A stretch of DNA of 64,000 nt from Mesorhizobium sp. (lineage in GTDB: Bacteria > Pseudomonadota > Alphaproteobacteria > Rhizobiales > Rhizobiaceae). Shown here one piece after another: positions 54,392 to 63,761 of the stretch. The translations under genes were made by a program, and so were the position numbers. How positions within the stretch are numbered: position 1 is the first letter of the stretch; the number at the start of each line of letters is the position of its first letter. The stretch spans positions 434,001 to 498,000 of the forward strand of contig SAPZ01000002.1 of assembly GCA_004020875.1 (NCBI GenBank), written 5' to 3'. The notes beneath the pieces are model-generated. The model saw nothing but the letters and a program-made list of their open reading frames with translations, was not told where the DNA came from and searched no databases.

Positions 54392-56158
54392 TCACGCCGT
54401 CTTCTGCGCCACCAACCCTAACTCCTGCACCATCGCCTCGCGCATCAGGAATTTCTGCGGCTTGCCGGTCACCGTCATCGGCAGTTCGGTGCGGAAGCGG
54501 ATGTGGCGCGGCACCTTGTAGTGCGCGATCTGGCCGGCGCAGAAGGCCTTGATTTCCTCGACGGTCGCGATCTGGCCGGGCTTCAGCACGATCCAGGCGC
54601 AGAGTTCCTCGCCATATTTGTCGTCCGGGATACCGAAGACCTGCACTTCCTTGATTTTCGGATGGCGATAGAGGAACTCCTCGACCTCGCGCGGATAGAC
54701 ATTCTCGCCGCCGCGGATGACCATGTCCTTCACCCGGCCGACGATGTTGCAATAGCCTTCGGCGTCGATGGTGGCGAGGTCGCCGGTGTGCATCCAGCCA
54801 TCGCCGTCGATCGCCTCGCGGGTTTTTTCGGCGTCGTCCCAATAACCCTTCATCACCGAATAGCCGCGCGTGCAGAGCTCGCCAGGTTCCCCGACCGCGA
54901 CTGTTGTACCATCGGCACCGATCGCCTTCACCTCGACATGCGGGTGGACGCGGCCGACCGTGGAGACACGCTTTTCCAGCGGGTCGTTCACGCTGCTTTG
55001 GAACGAAACCGGGCTGGTCTCGGTCATGCCATAGGCGATGGTCACCTCAGACATGTGCATGAGCGACACCACCTTCTTCATCACCTCGATCGGGCATGGC
55101 GAGCCGGCCATGATTCCGGTGCGCAGGCTGGAGAGGTCGAAGCCAGCAAAATCCGCATGGTCGAGCATGGCGACGAACATGGTCGGCACGCCATAGATGC
55201 CCGTGCAGCGCTCCTGCGCGACCGCCTTCAGGGTCGCGCCGGCATCGAAGCCCTCGCCCGGGAAAACCATGGTCGCGCCCTTCGACACGCAGCCCATCGT
55301 ACCCATCGACATGCCGAAGCAATGGTAGAGCGGCACCGGGATGCAGAGCCGGTCATCGACGGTGAGTTTTATGGCCGAGGTGACGAAATTGCCGTTGTTG
55401 ACGATGTTAGCGTGGGTCAGCGTCGCGCCCTTCGGCGCCCCGGTCGTGCCGGAGGTGAACTGGATGTTGATGGCATCTGCGGGCTTCAGGCTCTCCGAGA
55501 TGCGGTCGAGACTGTCGTGCTCGTCGCGGCCGGCCATGGCCAGGACATCTCCGAAGTTGAACATGCCGGGCGAGTTGTCGTCGCCCATGCGAATGACGGT
55601 CTTCAGCGCCGGCAGCTTTTTTGCTTTGAGCTTGCCGGGCTCCGCCCTAGCGATCTCCGGGGCGAGCGTTTCGATCATGCCGAGATAGTCGGACGTCTTG
55701 AACTGGGCAGCCGTGACCAGCGCCTTGCAGCCGACCTTGTTAATCGCATATTCCAGCTCGGTCAGCCGATAGGCGGGGTTGATGTTGACCAGGATAAGGC
55801 CGATGCGCGCGGTGGCGTACTGCGTCACCAGCCATTCCCAGCGGTTCGGCGACCAGATGCCGACGCGGTCGCCCTTTTCCAGGCCGAGAGCCAGGAAACC
55901 GGCGGCTAGGGCGTCGACCGCATCCGAGAGCTCGCTCCAGGTGAAGCGCTTGTCCTGACCAACGAAGACGGCGGCGTCGAGCGTGGCGTATTTGCTCACC
56001 GTATCGGAGAACAGCTCCGGAATGGTCTTGTCGAGCAAAGGCACCGAGCGATCGCCCGAGACATGCGCCCTGCCGCCGGCCGGAGCAACGAAGGCGTGGC
56101 CGGCGCCGCGCGCACGCAGACTGCTGGCGTTCATGAGCTCGTCGAGTTTGATCGCCAT
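54392..56158 (-). CDS. AMP-forming acyl-CoA synthetase
   Basis: A 588-residue adenylating enzyme. ATP-binding P-loop [20 protein letters not shown], the [10 protein letters not shown] motif, the adenylate-contact [17 protein letters not shown] and the hinge [20 protein letters not shown], plus the C-terminal Lys in TVTGKPQKF. It activates fatty or aromatic acids to CoA thioesters in the cytoplasm. The chain-length preference cannot be told. Probably co-transcribed with the downstream poly-gamma-glutamate hydrolase. Confidence 0.93.
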   Translation of the reverse strand: MAIKLDELMNASSLRARGAGHAFVAPAGGRAHVSGDRSVPLLDKTIPELFSDTVSKYATLDAAVFVGQDKRFTWSELSDAVDALAAGFLALGLEKGDRVGIWSPNRWEWLVTQYATARIGLILVNINPAYRLTELEYAINKVGCKALVTAAQFKTSDYLGMIETLAPEIARAEPGKLKAKKLPALKTVIRMGDDNSPGMFNFGDVLAMAGRDEHDSLDRISESLKPADAINIQFTSGTTGAPKGATLTHANIVNNGNFVTSAIKLTVDDRLCIPVPLYHCFGMSMGTMGCVSKGATMVFPGEGFDAGATLKAVAQERCTGIYGVPTMFVAMLDHADFAGFDLSSLRTGIMAGSPCPIEVMKKVVSLMHMSEVTIAYGMTETSPVSFQSSVNDPLEKRVSTVGRVHPHVEVKAIGADGTTVAVGEPGELCTRGYSVMKGYWDDAEKTREAIDGDGWMHTGDLATIDAEGYCNIVGRVKDMVIRGGENVYPREVEEFLYRHPKIKEVQVFGIPDDKYGEELCAWIVLKPGQIATVEEIKAFCAGQIAHYKVPRHIRFRTELPMTVTGKPQKFLMREAMVQELGLVAQKTA

Positions 56159-56229
56159 CGCCGTTTCCTCCCGGGAGGATTGAGCCTATCAGCCCGCAGG
56201 GATGGTGGAAACCCGCCGAAGGTAGGGGA

Positions 56230-56928
56230 TCAGGCGACCAGCGCGGCCATCTTCGCGGCAATGTCGCGCAACCGCGCTTCGTCCTCCGCCCCACGAACCT
56301 TCTTCGAAGCGACCAGACAGGCCTGCGACTTGAGGATCACCCCGTCGCCCAGCACCTTCAGGTGGTTGGCGCGCAAGGTAGACCCGGTGGTGGTGATGTC
56401 GACAATGACGTCCGCCAGGCCGGCTGCCGGGGCGCCTTCGGTGGCGCCGAGGCTCTCGACGATGCGGTAGACTTGGATGCCGTGCTTGAGCGAAAAGAAC
56501 TGCTGCGTCAGCCGCCAGTATTTGGTGGCGATCCGCAGCCGCCTGCCGTGGCGCTGGCGGAAATCGGCGGCGACATCGTCAAGATCGGCCATATTGTCGA
56601 CATCGAGCCAGATATCCGGAACCGCGACGACGACATCGGCATGGCCGAAGCCGAGGCGGGCGACGATCTCGGCGCGCGCCTCCCAATCGGCCAGGTTCTC
56701 GCGCAGCAGATCCTCGCCGGTGATGCCGAGATCAATAGCGCCCTGCCCGATCTCGCCGGCAATTTCTGACGCAGACAGGAAGGCCACTTCGACATTGTCG
56801 AGGCCATCGATGCGGGCGCGGTATTTGCGGTCGTCCTCCGGCAAGGTGACGGCCAGGCCGGCCTTGGCCAGCACTTCGAGAGACTGTTCCTTGAGACGGC
56901 CCTTCGACGGGATCGCCAGCGTGATCAT
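56230..56928 (-). CDS. hisG: ATP phosphoribosyltransferase, short form
   Basis: A 232-residue HisG starting [20 protein letters not shown] and containing [30 protein letters not shown] and [20 protein letters not shown] (PRPP binding). The short form lacks the C-terminal regulatory domain and needs HisZ, encoded immediately upstream with a 4-base overlap. It performs the first step of histidine synthesis. Confidence 0.95.
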   Translation of the reverse strand: MITLAIPSKGRLKEQSLEVLAKAGLAVTLPEDDRKYRARIDGLDNVEVAFLSASEIAGEIGQGAIDLGITGEDLLRENLADWEARAEIVARLGFGHADVVVAVPDIWLDVDNMADLDDVAADFRQRHGRRLRIATKYWRLTQQFFSLKHGIQVYRIVESLGATEGAPAAGLADVIVDITTTGSTLRANHLKVLGDGVILKSQACLVASKKVRGAEDEARLRDIAAKMAALVA

Positions 56929-58043
56929 TGCGCCGCCTCCCGCAAAGCTTCGATCCTGTCGAGCCAGACCGAGAAGCCGACGCCAGGGATCGGCTTCTTG
57001 GCGCCAAGCAGTGTGAGCAGCCGGTCGTAGCGGCCCCCGCCGACAAGCGGGCGATCGCCTCCGTGGACAGCGATCTCGAAGACGAGGCCGGTATAATAGT
57101 CGAGCGGACGGCCGAAGGCGGCGTCGTAACGGATCTGCGCCGAGGACAGGCCATGCGCCTCGATCGCTTTGGCGCGGGCAGCGAAATTTTCCAGCGCCGG
57201 TCCCAGCGACAGGCCGGCATCGGCGGCGAATTTTTCCAGCGCCGCGGTCGCATCGCTGAGCGCGACGTCGATATCGAGGAAACCCTTCAGGGCCGAGAAG
57301 GCGTCATCGGAGAGCCGCACGCTGCGCAACTGTGCTTTCTCGATCAGCCTGCGCGCAATGTCGGCCGGCGAGCGCCCGCCGGAAGCCGACAGCCCTGCCT
57401 CCTCCATGCCTTCAGCAATGTGCGCGGCGAGGCCTTCCGCATCACCGTCGAGCACCAGCAAGGCGACGGGACCGGACAGCTGGCTGTTGCGCGGCGGGTT
57501 GGCGAGATCGGCAAGGGCTGCTTCTAGCATCGGCGCCGAGCCAAAGGCGCGGGCAAGGCGCATGCGCCAGCCGCGCGGCAGGCCAAGCGCCGCCAGAACG
57601 GCCTCGAACAAAGTCTGGTCGCCAAGCGTGATGGCGAGGCGCTGTCCAGGCAGCACCAGCGAGAGCAGCGCATGCGCGTCGGCCAGCGAGCGGGCATCGG
57701 CGGCGGCGATATCACTGTCACCGAGATCCTCGATGCCGGCCTGGAAGAACTCGTTGCCGCCGTCACGGCGCTGGCGAAACACCTCGCCGAGATACGAGTA
57801 GCGGCGCGGCGTGCCGGCCTGGCTGGCGATATGGTCGAGGCAGACCGGAATGGTGAATTCGGGCCTGAGGCACAGCGTCTTGCCGCTCTCGCTCTCGGTC
57901 AGGAAGATGCGCCGACGCAGATCTTCGCCGGCCATGTCGAGGAACGGATCGGCGGGCTGCAGCACGGCGACCTCGACGGCGTGCGTGTCGCGGGTGGCGA
58001 AGAGTTTCGCGATGTCGGCGGCGATGGCGGGGCGTGAGGTCAT
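56925..58043 (-). CDS. hisZ: ATP phosphoribosyltransferase regulatory subunit
   Basis: A 372-residue HisRS-like protein: motif 2-like [20 protein letters not shown] and motif 3-like [20 protein letters not shown] are present but the tRNA-binding C-terminal domain of HisS is absent. HisZ lacks aminoacylation activity and forms an octamer with HisG for histidine feedback. It overlaps hisG by 4 bases and lies downstream of hisS, separated by a palindromic repeat. Confidence 0.93.
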   Translation of the reverse strand: MTSRPAIAADIAKLFATRDTHAVEVAVLQPADPFLDMAGEDLRRRIFLTESESGKTLCLRPEFTIPVCLDHIASQAGTPRRYSYLGEVFRQRRDGGNEFFQAGIEDLGDSDIAAADARSLADAHALLSLVLPGQRLAITLGDQTLFEAVLAALGLPRGWRMRLARAFGSAPMLEAALADLANPPRNSQLSGPVALLVLDGDAEGLAAHIAEGMEEAGLSASGGRSPADIARRLIEKAQLRSVRLSDDAFSALKGFLDIDVALSDATAALEKFAADAGLSLGPALENFAARAKAIEAHGLSSAQIRYDAAFGRPLDYYTGLVFEIAVHGGDRPLVGGGRYDRLLTLLGAKKPIPGVGFSVWLDRIEALREAAQ

Positions 58044-58061
58044 GGATAAGTTGGGCGCGAG

Positions 58062-58221
58062 GCCCCCCTCTCTGTCCTGCCGGACATCTCCCCCTCAAGG
58101 GGGGAGATCGGCAGTTCGGGCGCCGCGCCTCCTCCTGCAACGGCGAAAATTGGCGAAAGCATGCGCGACATCCAATCTCCCCCCTTGAGGGGGAGATGGC
58201 CGGCAGGCCAGAGAGGGGGGC
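58062..58221. repeat. RIME-like inverted repeat between hisS and hisZ
   Basis: Two arms of about 46 bases (58062-58109 and 58175-58221), CCCCCCTCTCTG/CAGAGAGGGGGG and the self-complementary ATCTCCCCCTCAAGGGGGGAGAT, form one large imperfect palindrome. It abuts the hisS stop codon. This resembles rhizobial intergenic mosaic elements (RIME). Confidence 0.75.
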
Positions 58222-59727
58222 TCAAGCGCCACCCTTCGCGCGGTCAGCGGCGTGCGCCGCCAGGATCTTCTTCACCTCGCCAACCAGATCGCCTTCGGCC
58301 ACCGTCACCTGCGCCGGCCGCGCGGCGCGCCATTCGGCGTTGTCGGTGATTTCCGCCGAAAGGCGCGCGCCCTCGATCAGGTCCTTGATCTGCACCTCGC
58401 CCTTGGCGCGCTCGTCGCCGCCCTGGATGATGGCGACCGGGCTGCCGCGGCGGTCGGCATATTTGAGCTGCGCCTTCATGCCGGCGCCCCCGAGATACAT
58501 TTCGGAGCGGATGCCGGCGGCGCGCAGGTCGGCGACCATCTTCTGGTAACGGCCGAGGCTTTCGGTGTCCTTGTCCATAACCAGCACGACGACCGGGGCG
58601 ATGACATCGGAGGTGTCGAGCTTGCCGAGGTTCTTCAGCGCCGTCATCAACCGAGAGACGCCGATCGAAAAACCGGTCGCCGGCACCGGTTCGCCGCGGA
58701 AACGCGAGACCAGCCCGTCATAGCGCCCGCCGCCGCCGACCGAGCCGAAACGCACGATCTGGCCTTCATCATTGGGGATCTCGGCCAGCAACTCCGCCTC
58801 GAAGACCGGGCCGGTGTAGTATTCCAGGCCGCGCACGACGGAGCGATCCATCAGGACCCGGTCTTCGCCATAGCCTGCCGCCCTTACCAAAGCCTCGATC
58901 GTTGCCAGTTCGCCGACACCTTCTTGATATAGGGCGTTGGTGCCGACGCCGGCATCCTGACCGGCCTGTACATTTCTTGCCGTTGCGAGCAAAACCGCTT
59001 CGGCCTGCGCATCATTCAATCCGGCGCCCTTGGCGAAGTCGCCCTCGCCTTCCTTGCCGCCGTCCCAGCGTCCGGGACCAAGCAGGAGCCTGACGCCTTC
59101 CGGCCCGAGCTTATCGAGCTTGTCGATGGCGCGCAGCACCGTCAGCCGGCGGCCAGCATTGTCGTCGCCGCCGAGGCCGATGGCCTCCAGCACGCCGTCG
59201 AGCACTTTGCGGTTGTTGACGCGGATGACATAGTCGCCGCGCTTGATGCCGAGCGCTTCCATGACGTCGGCCATCATCATCGCCATTTCGGCGTCGGCGG
59301 CAACGCCCGGCGTGCCAATCGTGTCGGCGTCGAACTGCATGAACTGCCGGAAGCGGCCGGGTCCGGGCTTTTCGTTGCGGAACACCCAGCCGGAGCGATA
59401 GCTGCGGTAAGGCTTCGGCAGCTTGTCAAAGTTTTCCGCGACGAAACGCGCCGTTGGCGCGGTGAGGTCATAGCGCAGCGACAGCCACTGATCGTCGTCG
59501 TCCTGGAAGGAGAAGACGCCTTCGTTCGGCCGGTCCTGGTCAGGCAGGAATTTGCCCAGAGCATCGGTGTATTCGATCAGCGGCTGGTCGACCGGCTCGA
59601 AGCCGTAGAGCTCATAGACCGAGCGGATGGTCGCCATCATCTTCTCGACGGCGCGGATGTCCTCGGCGCTGCGGTCGGCAAAACCGCGCGGCAGCCGCGC
59701 TTTCGTCTTTTCGGATTTGTCGGCCAT
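58222..59727 (-). CDS. hisS: histidyl-tRNA synthetase
   Basis: About 501 residues from ATG 59727; an upstream ATG at 59784 lacks similarity. Class II motifs: motif 2 [20 protein letters not shown], HisA motif [15 protein letters not shown] and motif 3 [20 protein letters not shown]. The C-terminal anticodon domain includes [20 protein letters not shown]. Core gene, first of a hisS-hisZ-hisG group. Confidence 0.96.
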   Translation of the reverse strand: MADKSEKTKARLPRGFADRSAEDIRAVEKMMATIRSVYELYGFEPVDQPLIEYTDALGKFLPDQDRPNEGVFSFQDDDDQWLSLRYDLTAPTARFVAENFDKLPKPYRSYRSGWVFRNEKPGPGRFRQFMQFDADTIGTPGVAADAEMAMMMADVMEALGIKRGDYVIRVNNRKVLDGVLEAIGLGGDDNAGRRLTVLRAIDKLDKLGPEGVRLLLGPGRWDGGKEGEGDFAKGAGLNDAQAEAVLLATARNVQAGQDAGVGTNALYQEGVGELATIEALVRAAGYGEDRVLMDRSVVRGLEYYTGPVFEAELLAEIPNDEGQIVRFGSVGGGGRYDGLVSRFRGEPVPATGFSIGVSRLMTALKNLGKLDTSDVIAPVVVLVMDKDTESLGRYQKMVADLRAAGIRSEMYLGGAGMKAQLKYADRRGSPVAIIQGGDERAKGEVQIKDLIEGARLSAEITDNAEWRAARPAQVTVAEGDLVGEVKKILAAHAADRAKGGA

Positions 59728-59862
59728 GGGATGAGTACTCGGTGTTTCGTGGCACGCCATGGGTAGGAAATTTCCTACTTTCAAGGCGCGCGTGTCCTAA
59801 CCGATGCCGATTGGTGCGGCAAGGGTTTGCAGCCTAACTCGCGATCGCCGCACCGCCCCTTA

Positions 59863-60030
59863 TCCGCCTGCCGGCACCTTCTCCCCGTGTAGCGACGGGG
59901 AGAAGGAGGAAGTTTCGGCGCAGGCGCTACAGCTCAACGTTGGCGTCTGGCGAAACCCGCGGCGGCAGCGTCCTTCTCCCCGTGACTATATGGGGAGAAG
60001 CGCCCGGCAGGGCCTTGAGGGGCAGCGCCG
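59863..60030. repeat. REP-like palindromic repeats with CTTCTCCCCGT units
   Basis: Two hairpins, CTTCTCCCCGT-GTAGCG-ACGGGGAGAAG near 59878-59906 and CCTTCTCCCCGTGACTATATGGGGAGAAG-like at 59970-60000, flank about 65 bases. They carry the GCCTGCCGGCACC and CGGCAGGGCCTTGAGGGG flanks typical of abundant rhizobial REP/BIME elements. No gene lies in 59728-60193. Confidence 0.7.
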
Positions 60031-60193
60031 AACGAGCGAAGATTAGCGTCGGTCTTGGTTTCGGTAAATTTGGCGTTCCAGCCCTCCTCTCGAAACAAAC
60101 CACACCAAAAACGAAACAATTCCGCCATCGGCGCGGCATGCTGCCGACACAATCGACGACCATAAAGCGCACCGAAACAAGTGGTTCGGGGCC

Positions 60194-60430
60194 ATGGCGA
60201 CGGCTAACGATATTATCGACAGCGGCAGATCGACCAGGCTGCGGCCTGCCGGCGGCGTTGCGCCCAAGCAGACACAGCAGCCGGCCGGACCGTTCGACGT
60301 TCCGCCGCAGAGCAGCAAGTCTACCGTGGGCGATGCGCTGGTGACAGGCCTGCTGGTTATCTATCCGACTTTCGCGGCTGTGGCTGCGATCATCGCTGGG
60401 CTGTTCCTGACCAGCGCCGGCAGCCTCTGA
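60194..60430 (+). CDS. small membrane protein, hypothetical
   Basis: A 78-residue protein with a hydrophilic Pro/Gln-rich first half (ATG 60194) and one membrane helix at the end, GDALVTGLLVIYPTFAAVAA. No family is recognised. It probably anchors in the inner membrane. Confidence 0.6.
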   Translation: MATANDIIDSGRSTRLRPAGGVAPKQTQQPAGPFDVPPQSSKSTVGDALVTGLLVIYPTFAAVAAIIAGLFLTSAGSL

Positions 60431-60456
60431 CTTTAACCAATGGTCGGGGGATCATC

Positions 60457-60840
60457 ATGCATCTGCAATGTGCGTGCGCGCTTGCCGGCGCGCTGATGCT
60501 TGGCGCCACCGGCATGGCCAACGCCTGCCAGCCGGGCGATGCGCGCCTTGCCGGCCATTACTACCTGAACGGCGTCATGGAGGTCTGTTCCGAACTGCTG
60601 TTGAATAAGGACGGCAGTTTCGAGTTCGCGCTCGCCTATGGCGCCAATGATCAATACGGCAAGGGATGCTGGGTGCGGAAGGGCTCGACCGTCGAGGTCA
60701 TCCCGGCCGGCCGCAGTTCCGCCTCGAGGCATCATACGCCTGACGACCGCGGCTTCAGCGGACTGGTGCTGACGGTGTCTGGCACCAGCCTGGTCTGGAA
60801 CATCAACGGAAGCGGCCACGAGGGCAGGTTCGAGAAGTAG
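60457..60840 (+). CDS. secreted hypothetical protein
   Basis: A 127-residue protein with a signal peptide (CACALAGALMLGATGMANA, cleavage near residue 23), then a small beta-rich domain HYYLNGVMEVCSELLLNKDG with Cys residues that may form a disulfide. GGGGGAT precedes the ATG at 60457. It likely acts in the periplasm. Lipocalin-like small domains look similar, but no family is certain. Confidence 0.65.
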   Translation: MHLQCACALAGALMLGATGMANACQPGDARLAGHYYLNGVMEVCSELLLNKDGSFEFALAYGANDQYGKGCWVRKGSTVEVIPAGRSSASRHHTPDDRGFSGLVLTVSGTSLVWNINGSGHEGRFEK

Positions 60841-60883
60841 CGCCTCTGCCCTTTTCCGTATGGGAAAGAAGAAAAAAAGCGCG

Positions 60884-61519
60884 CTATTTCGGCCGCGTCA
60901 GCTTCTTGCGTTCCTTCTCCACCTGCGCCCTGCAATAGCAGCCCTCGAGATGGTCGTTGACCAGGCCCATGGCCTGCATGAAGGCGTAGACCGTCGTGGG
61001 GCCGACAAAGCTCCAGCCGCGCTTCTTCAATTCCTTCGATATCCTGACCGACACGGCCGTCGTCGGATTGGCGCGCAGATGCGCCAGGTCGACGATCTCG
61101 GGCCTCTCGTCGGGACCTGGCTCGAACTTCCAGAACCATGCGGCAAGCGAGCCGAACTCGTCGACCATCTCGCGGGCGCGTTTGGCGTTGTTGATGGTCG
61201 AGACGATCTTGCCGCGATGGCGGATGATCCCCGCATTGCCGAGCAGGCGCTCGACATCCGCGTCGGTGAATTCCGCCACCTTGTCGAAGTCGAAGCCAGC
61301 GAAGGCTTCGCGGAAATTCTCGCGCTTGCGCAGTATGGTCAGCCACGACAGGCCCGACTGGAACCCTTCCAGGCAGATCTTCTCGAACAGCCGCCGGTCA
61401 TCCGTCACCGGGCGGCCCCATTCATGATCGTGGTAATGAAGATAGTCCGGCAGATTGCCGTGCCAGAAGCAGCGTGCCTTTCCGTCGGGGCCTTCGAGAA
61501 TACCGGCATTTTCGGTCAT
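60884..61519 (-). CDS. tag: DNA-3-methyladenine glycosylase I
   Basis: About 211 residues from ATG 61519. It contains RCFWHGNLPDYLHYHDHEWG (zinc and substrate region), LFEKICLEGFQSGLSWLTIL with the catalytic Glu/Trp, and ELKKRGWSFVGPTTVYAFMQ followed by AMGLVNDHLEGCYCR, the C-terminal zinc snap. It removes alkylated adenine from DNA. Core repair gene. Confidence 0.95.
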   Translation of the reverse strand: MTENAGILEGPDGKARCFWHGNLPDYLHYHDHEWGRPVTDDRRLFEKICLEGFQSGLSWLTILRKRENFREAFAGFDFDKVAEFTDADVERLLGNAGIIRHRGKIVSTINNAKRAREMVDEFGSLAAWFWKFEPGPDERPEIVDLAHLRANPTTAVSVRISKELKKRGWSFVGPTTVYAFMQAMGLVNDHLEGCYCRAQVEKERKKLTRPK

Positions 61520-61731
61520 CGCGTTCAAATCCAATCGTTAATGCGCTTCAGCGCAGCTTTTACCGCGGCTTTACCAGATTCCTGAACCGGCCGGTAACCA
61601 CACCAAAAGCTTTACTGACAGTTCCGCATTTTACGCATTCCGATTCATGTTTTGCTTGCCGCTGCGCGCCAAGGATCGCGAAACCGAAGGGCCCTCTCCG
61701 CCCCGGATGAGTTCGATCAAGGTGCGTTCCG

Positions 61732-62472
61732 ATGAAGACAGCGTTTTGTTCCCTGCTCGGCGCGGCGGTAATCCTTGCCGCCGGCGCCACGACCACCCTT
61801 GCCAACGACCGCTACGCCGACATGCCGCCGGTGATGGTGAGCCCCGACCTTTCGGCGCCCTGGGTGCTGCAGCTTGGCCGTGCACCGGGCATCGTGCGCC
61901 CGACCCGCAAGGCGACGCAGCCGCCGCTGCAGCGCCTGTTCCAAGCGCAACCCGACCGGCAGCGCACGGCGGCCGTGCAGCAGTCGGCCAGGCGCATGGT
62001 GATGCGGCCGCAGATCAACCCGATCTATCTGCCGCAGGAAGTGGCCTATGACGGCCCAGCGAAACCGGGCACCATCGTCATCGATACCCACCAGAACTTC
62101 CTCTATCTGGTCGAGAGGAACGGCAAGGCGCGGCGCTACGGCGTCGGCACCGGCAAGCCCGGCTTCGAATGGTCGGGCACGCACAAAATCACCGACAAGA
62201 AGGTGTGGCCGGACTGGCGCCCGCCGGCGGAGATGATCAAGCGCGAGGCGGCTAAGGGCCGTTACCTGCCGACCTATCTGGCCGGCGGCATCGAGAACCC
62301 GCTGGGCGCGCGCGCGCTCTATCTCGGCACCACCGAATACCGCATCCACGGCACCAACCAGCCCTGGACGATCGGCGGCGCGGTGTCTTCCGGCTGCATC
62401 CGCATGCGCAATGAGGACGTCGTCGACCTTTATGAACGCGTCAATGTCGGGACCACGGTCGAGGTGATATAG
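61732..62472 (+). CDS. L,D-transpeptidase (YkuD)
   Basis: A 246-residue secreted protein: signal peptide (SLLGAAVILAAGATTTLA) then the YkuD domain starting near residue 105 (GTIVIDTHQNFLYLVERNGK). Active-site box is YRIHGTNQPWTIGGAVSSGC followed by IRM: His, Gly, Ser and the Cys nucleophile are all present. It makes 3-3 crosslinks or attaches proteins to peptidoglycan. Typical of rhizobial cell-wall enzymes with many paralogues. Confidence 0.92.
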   Translation: MKTAFCSLLGAAVILAAGATTTLANDRYADMPPVMVSPDLSAPWVLQLGRAPGIVRPTRKATQPPLQRLFQAQPDRQRTAAVQQSARRMVMRPQINPIYLPQEVAYDGPAKPGTIVIDTHQNFLYLVERNGKARRYGVGTGKPGFEWSGTHKITDKKVWPDWRPPAEMIKREAAKGRYLPTYLAGGIENPLGARALYLGTTEYRIHGTNQPWTIGGAVSSGCIRMRNEDVVDLYERVNVGTTVEVI

Positions 62473-62493
62473 TTTCTGCGAACCAGCCGGTTA

Positions 62494-62528
62494 GGCGGCG
62501 CAGCACTTTTAGTCCAGCTGTTGCCGCC
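62494..62528 (+). other. GGCGGC hairpin after the L,D-transpeptidase gene
   Basis: GGCGGC (62494-62499) pairs with GCCGCC (62523-62528) with an inner AGC/GCT stem, beginning 22 bases after the stop. There is no T-run, so it may be a 3' UTR structure or the start of a separate transcript. Confidence 0.35.
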
Positions 62529-62587
62529 AAGTCATAGTGCGATCCCGTGGGATGTGCTTAAATCGGTGTCGAAGTTTACGGGGGACG

Positions 62588-62647
62588 GGCCGTGTGGGGA
62601 TACGGCCGGTCACGAAAGGGCAGCGCGGGCGACCGCGCTGCCCTTTT
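62588..62647 (+). terminator. strong terminator with upstream hairpin, possible sRNA end
   Basis: GGGCAGCGCGG (62618-62628) with CCGCGCTGCCC (62633-62643), GCGA tetraloop, framed by AAA and TTTT, is a textbook rho-independent terminator. A second hairpin GGCCGT (62588-62593)/ACGGCC (62602-62607) precedes it. The 115 bases from the transpeptidase gene to here also contain ATCCC/GGGAT, so a small RNA ending at this terminator is possible. Confidence 0.8.
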
Positions 62648-62834
62648 CGTTCTTGAGGTTTCTTTGACGCGTGGCGCTGCAAGTCGCCCCGAAAGCAGGC
62701 GGATTCGCTTTCGGGGCTGATTTCCCGGCGCCCCTCTGCTATTGCAGCGCCCAAATCCCGATAGTCACGCAATTCTGGATGCAACGCTGCTTACGCGATT
62801 TCCTCGAATTGCCCAGAAGGCAAAGGTGCCAGCC

Positions 62835-63755
62835 ATGACCCGGACCGACGACAGCCGCTATCTGAAAGGCGGCCCGGTTGCCAAGCGCATCATCGCTTCG
62901 GTGCGCGAAGATGCCTTGATCGCGACGGCCGAAGGTTTTCCGCCGAAGCTGGTCTCGATCACCGTCGGCGATATCGCCGCGGTTGAAGTCTATGTGCGCA
63001 ACCAGCGCGCCAAGGCTGAGCTTGCCGGCATCGGCTTCGAGGAACGGCGCTTCGCCGCCGACATCACCGCCGGCGAACTGGAAGCGGCAATTCACGGCCT
63101 CAACGCCGATCCGCGCGTCACCGGCATCATCATCCAGCGGCCGGTTCCGGGGCATATCCCGATCAAGACGCTGCAGGCCGCGGTGCATCCGCTGAAGGAC
63201 GTCGAAGGCATGCACCCGGCCTCGATCGGCAACATCGTCTACAACCAGCTCGATCTGGCGCCCTGCACGGCAGCGGCCTCGGTCGAACTGCTGAAGGAAA
63301 CCGGCCTTGAGCTGAAGGGGCTGGAAGTGGTCGTCGTCGGCCATTCCGAGATCGTCGGCAAGCCGATCGCCTTCCTGCTGATGAGCGAGGGCGCGACGGT
63401 GACGGTGTGCCACCACATGACGCGCTCGGTGGCCGCGCATGCACGGCGTGCCGACGCGCTGTTCGTCGCCGTCGGCAAGCCCCGGCTGATCAAGGCCGAC
63501 ATGGTGAAGCCAGGGGCTTGCGTCATCGATATCGGCATCAATTCGGAAATCGGACCGGACGGCGAAACCCGTATCGTCGGCGACGTCGACACCGACAGCG
63601 TCAAGGAAGTGGCGTCCTGGATCACGCCGGTGCCGGGCGGCGTCGGCCCGCTGACGGTCGCGATCCTGTTGCGCAACACCATGGTCGCGCTCAACCGCCA
63701 GCGCGCACTCTACCGCGCGACCTACGGCGTGCCGGATCAGATCGCGGCGGAGTAG
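62835..63755 (+). CDS. folD: FolD-like methylenetetrahydrofolate dehydrogenase/cyclohydrolase, atypical active site
   Basis: A 306-residue two-domain protein. VEVYVRNQRAKAELAGIGFE matches the FolD Tyr-x-x-x-Lys segment, but the Lys is replaced by Gln; LKDVEGMHPASIGNIVYNQL has Glu where FolD has the second Asp of DVDG. The NAD(P) part VVVVGHSEIVGKPIAFLLMS and the C-terminal ASWITPVPGGVGPLTVAILL are normal. In human and E. coli enzymes the Lys is needed for cyclohydrolase activity, so this protein may be dehydrogenase-only or have a changed role; a canonical FolD may exist elsewhere. ATG 62835 has AAAGGTG upstream. Confidence 0.85.
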   Translation: MTRTDDSRYLKGGPVAKRIIASVREDALIATAEGFPPKLVSITVGDIAAVEVYVRNQRAKAELAGIGFEERRFAADITAGELEAAIHGLNADPRVTGIIIQRPVPGHIPIKTLQAAVHPLKDVEGMHPASIGNIVYNQLDLAPCTAAASVELLKETGLELKGLEVVVVGHSEIVGKPIAFLLMSEGATVTVCHHMTRSVAAHARRADALFVAVGKPRLIKADMVKPGACVIDIGINSEIGPDGETRIVGDVDTDSVKEVASWITPVPGGVGPLTVAILLRNTMVALNRQRALYRATYGVPDQIAAE

Positions 63756-63761
63756 TTTCGA

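Noticed and set aside
54503..55909. 468-residue plus-strand frame
   Set aside because: Antisense to the acyl-CoA synthetase; His/Asp/Arg-rich composition of a shadow frame.
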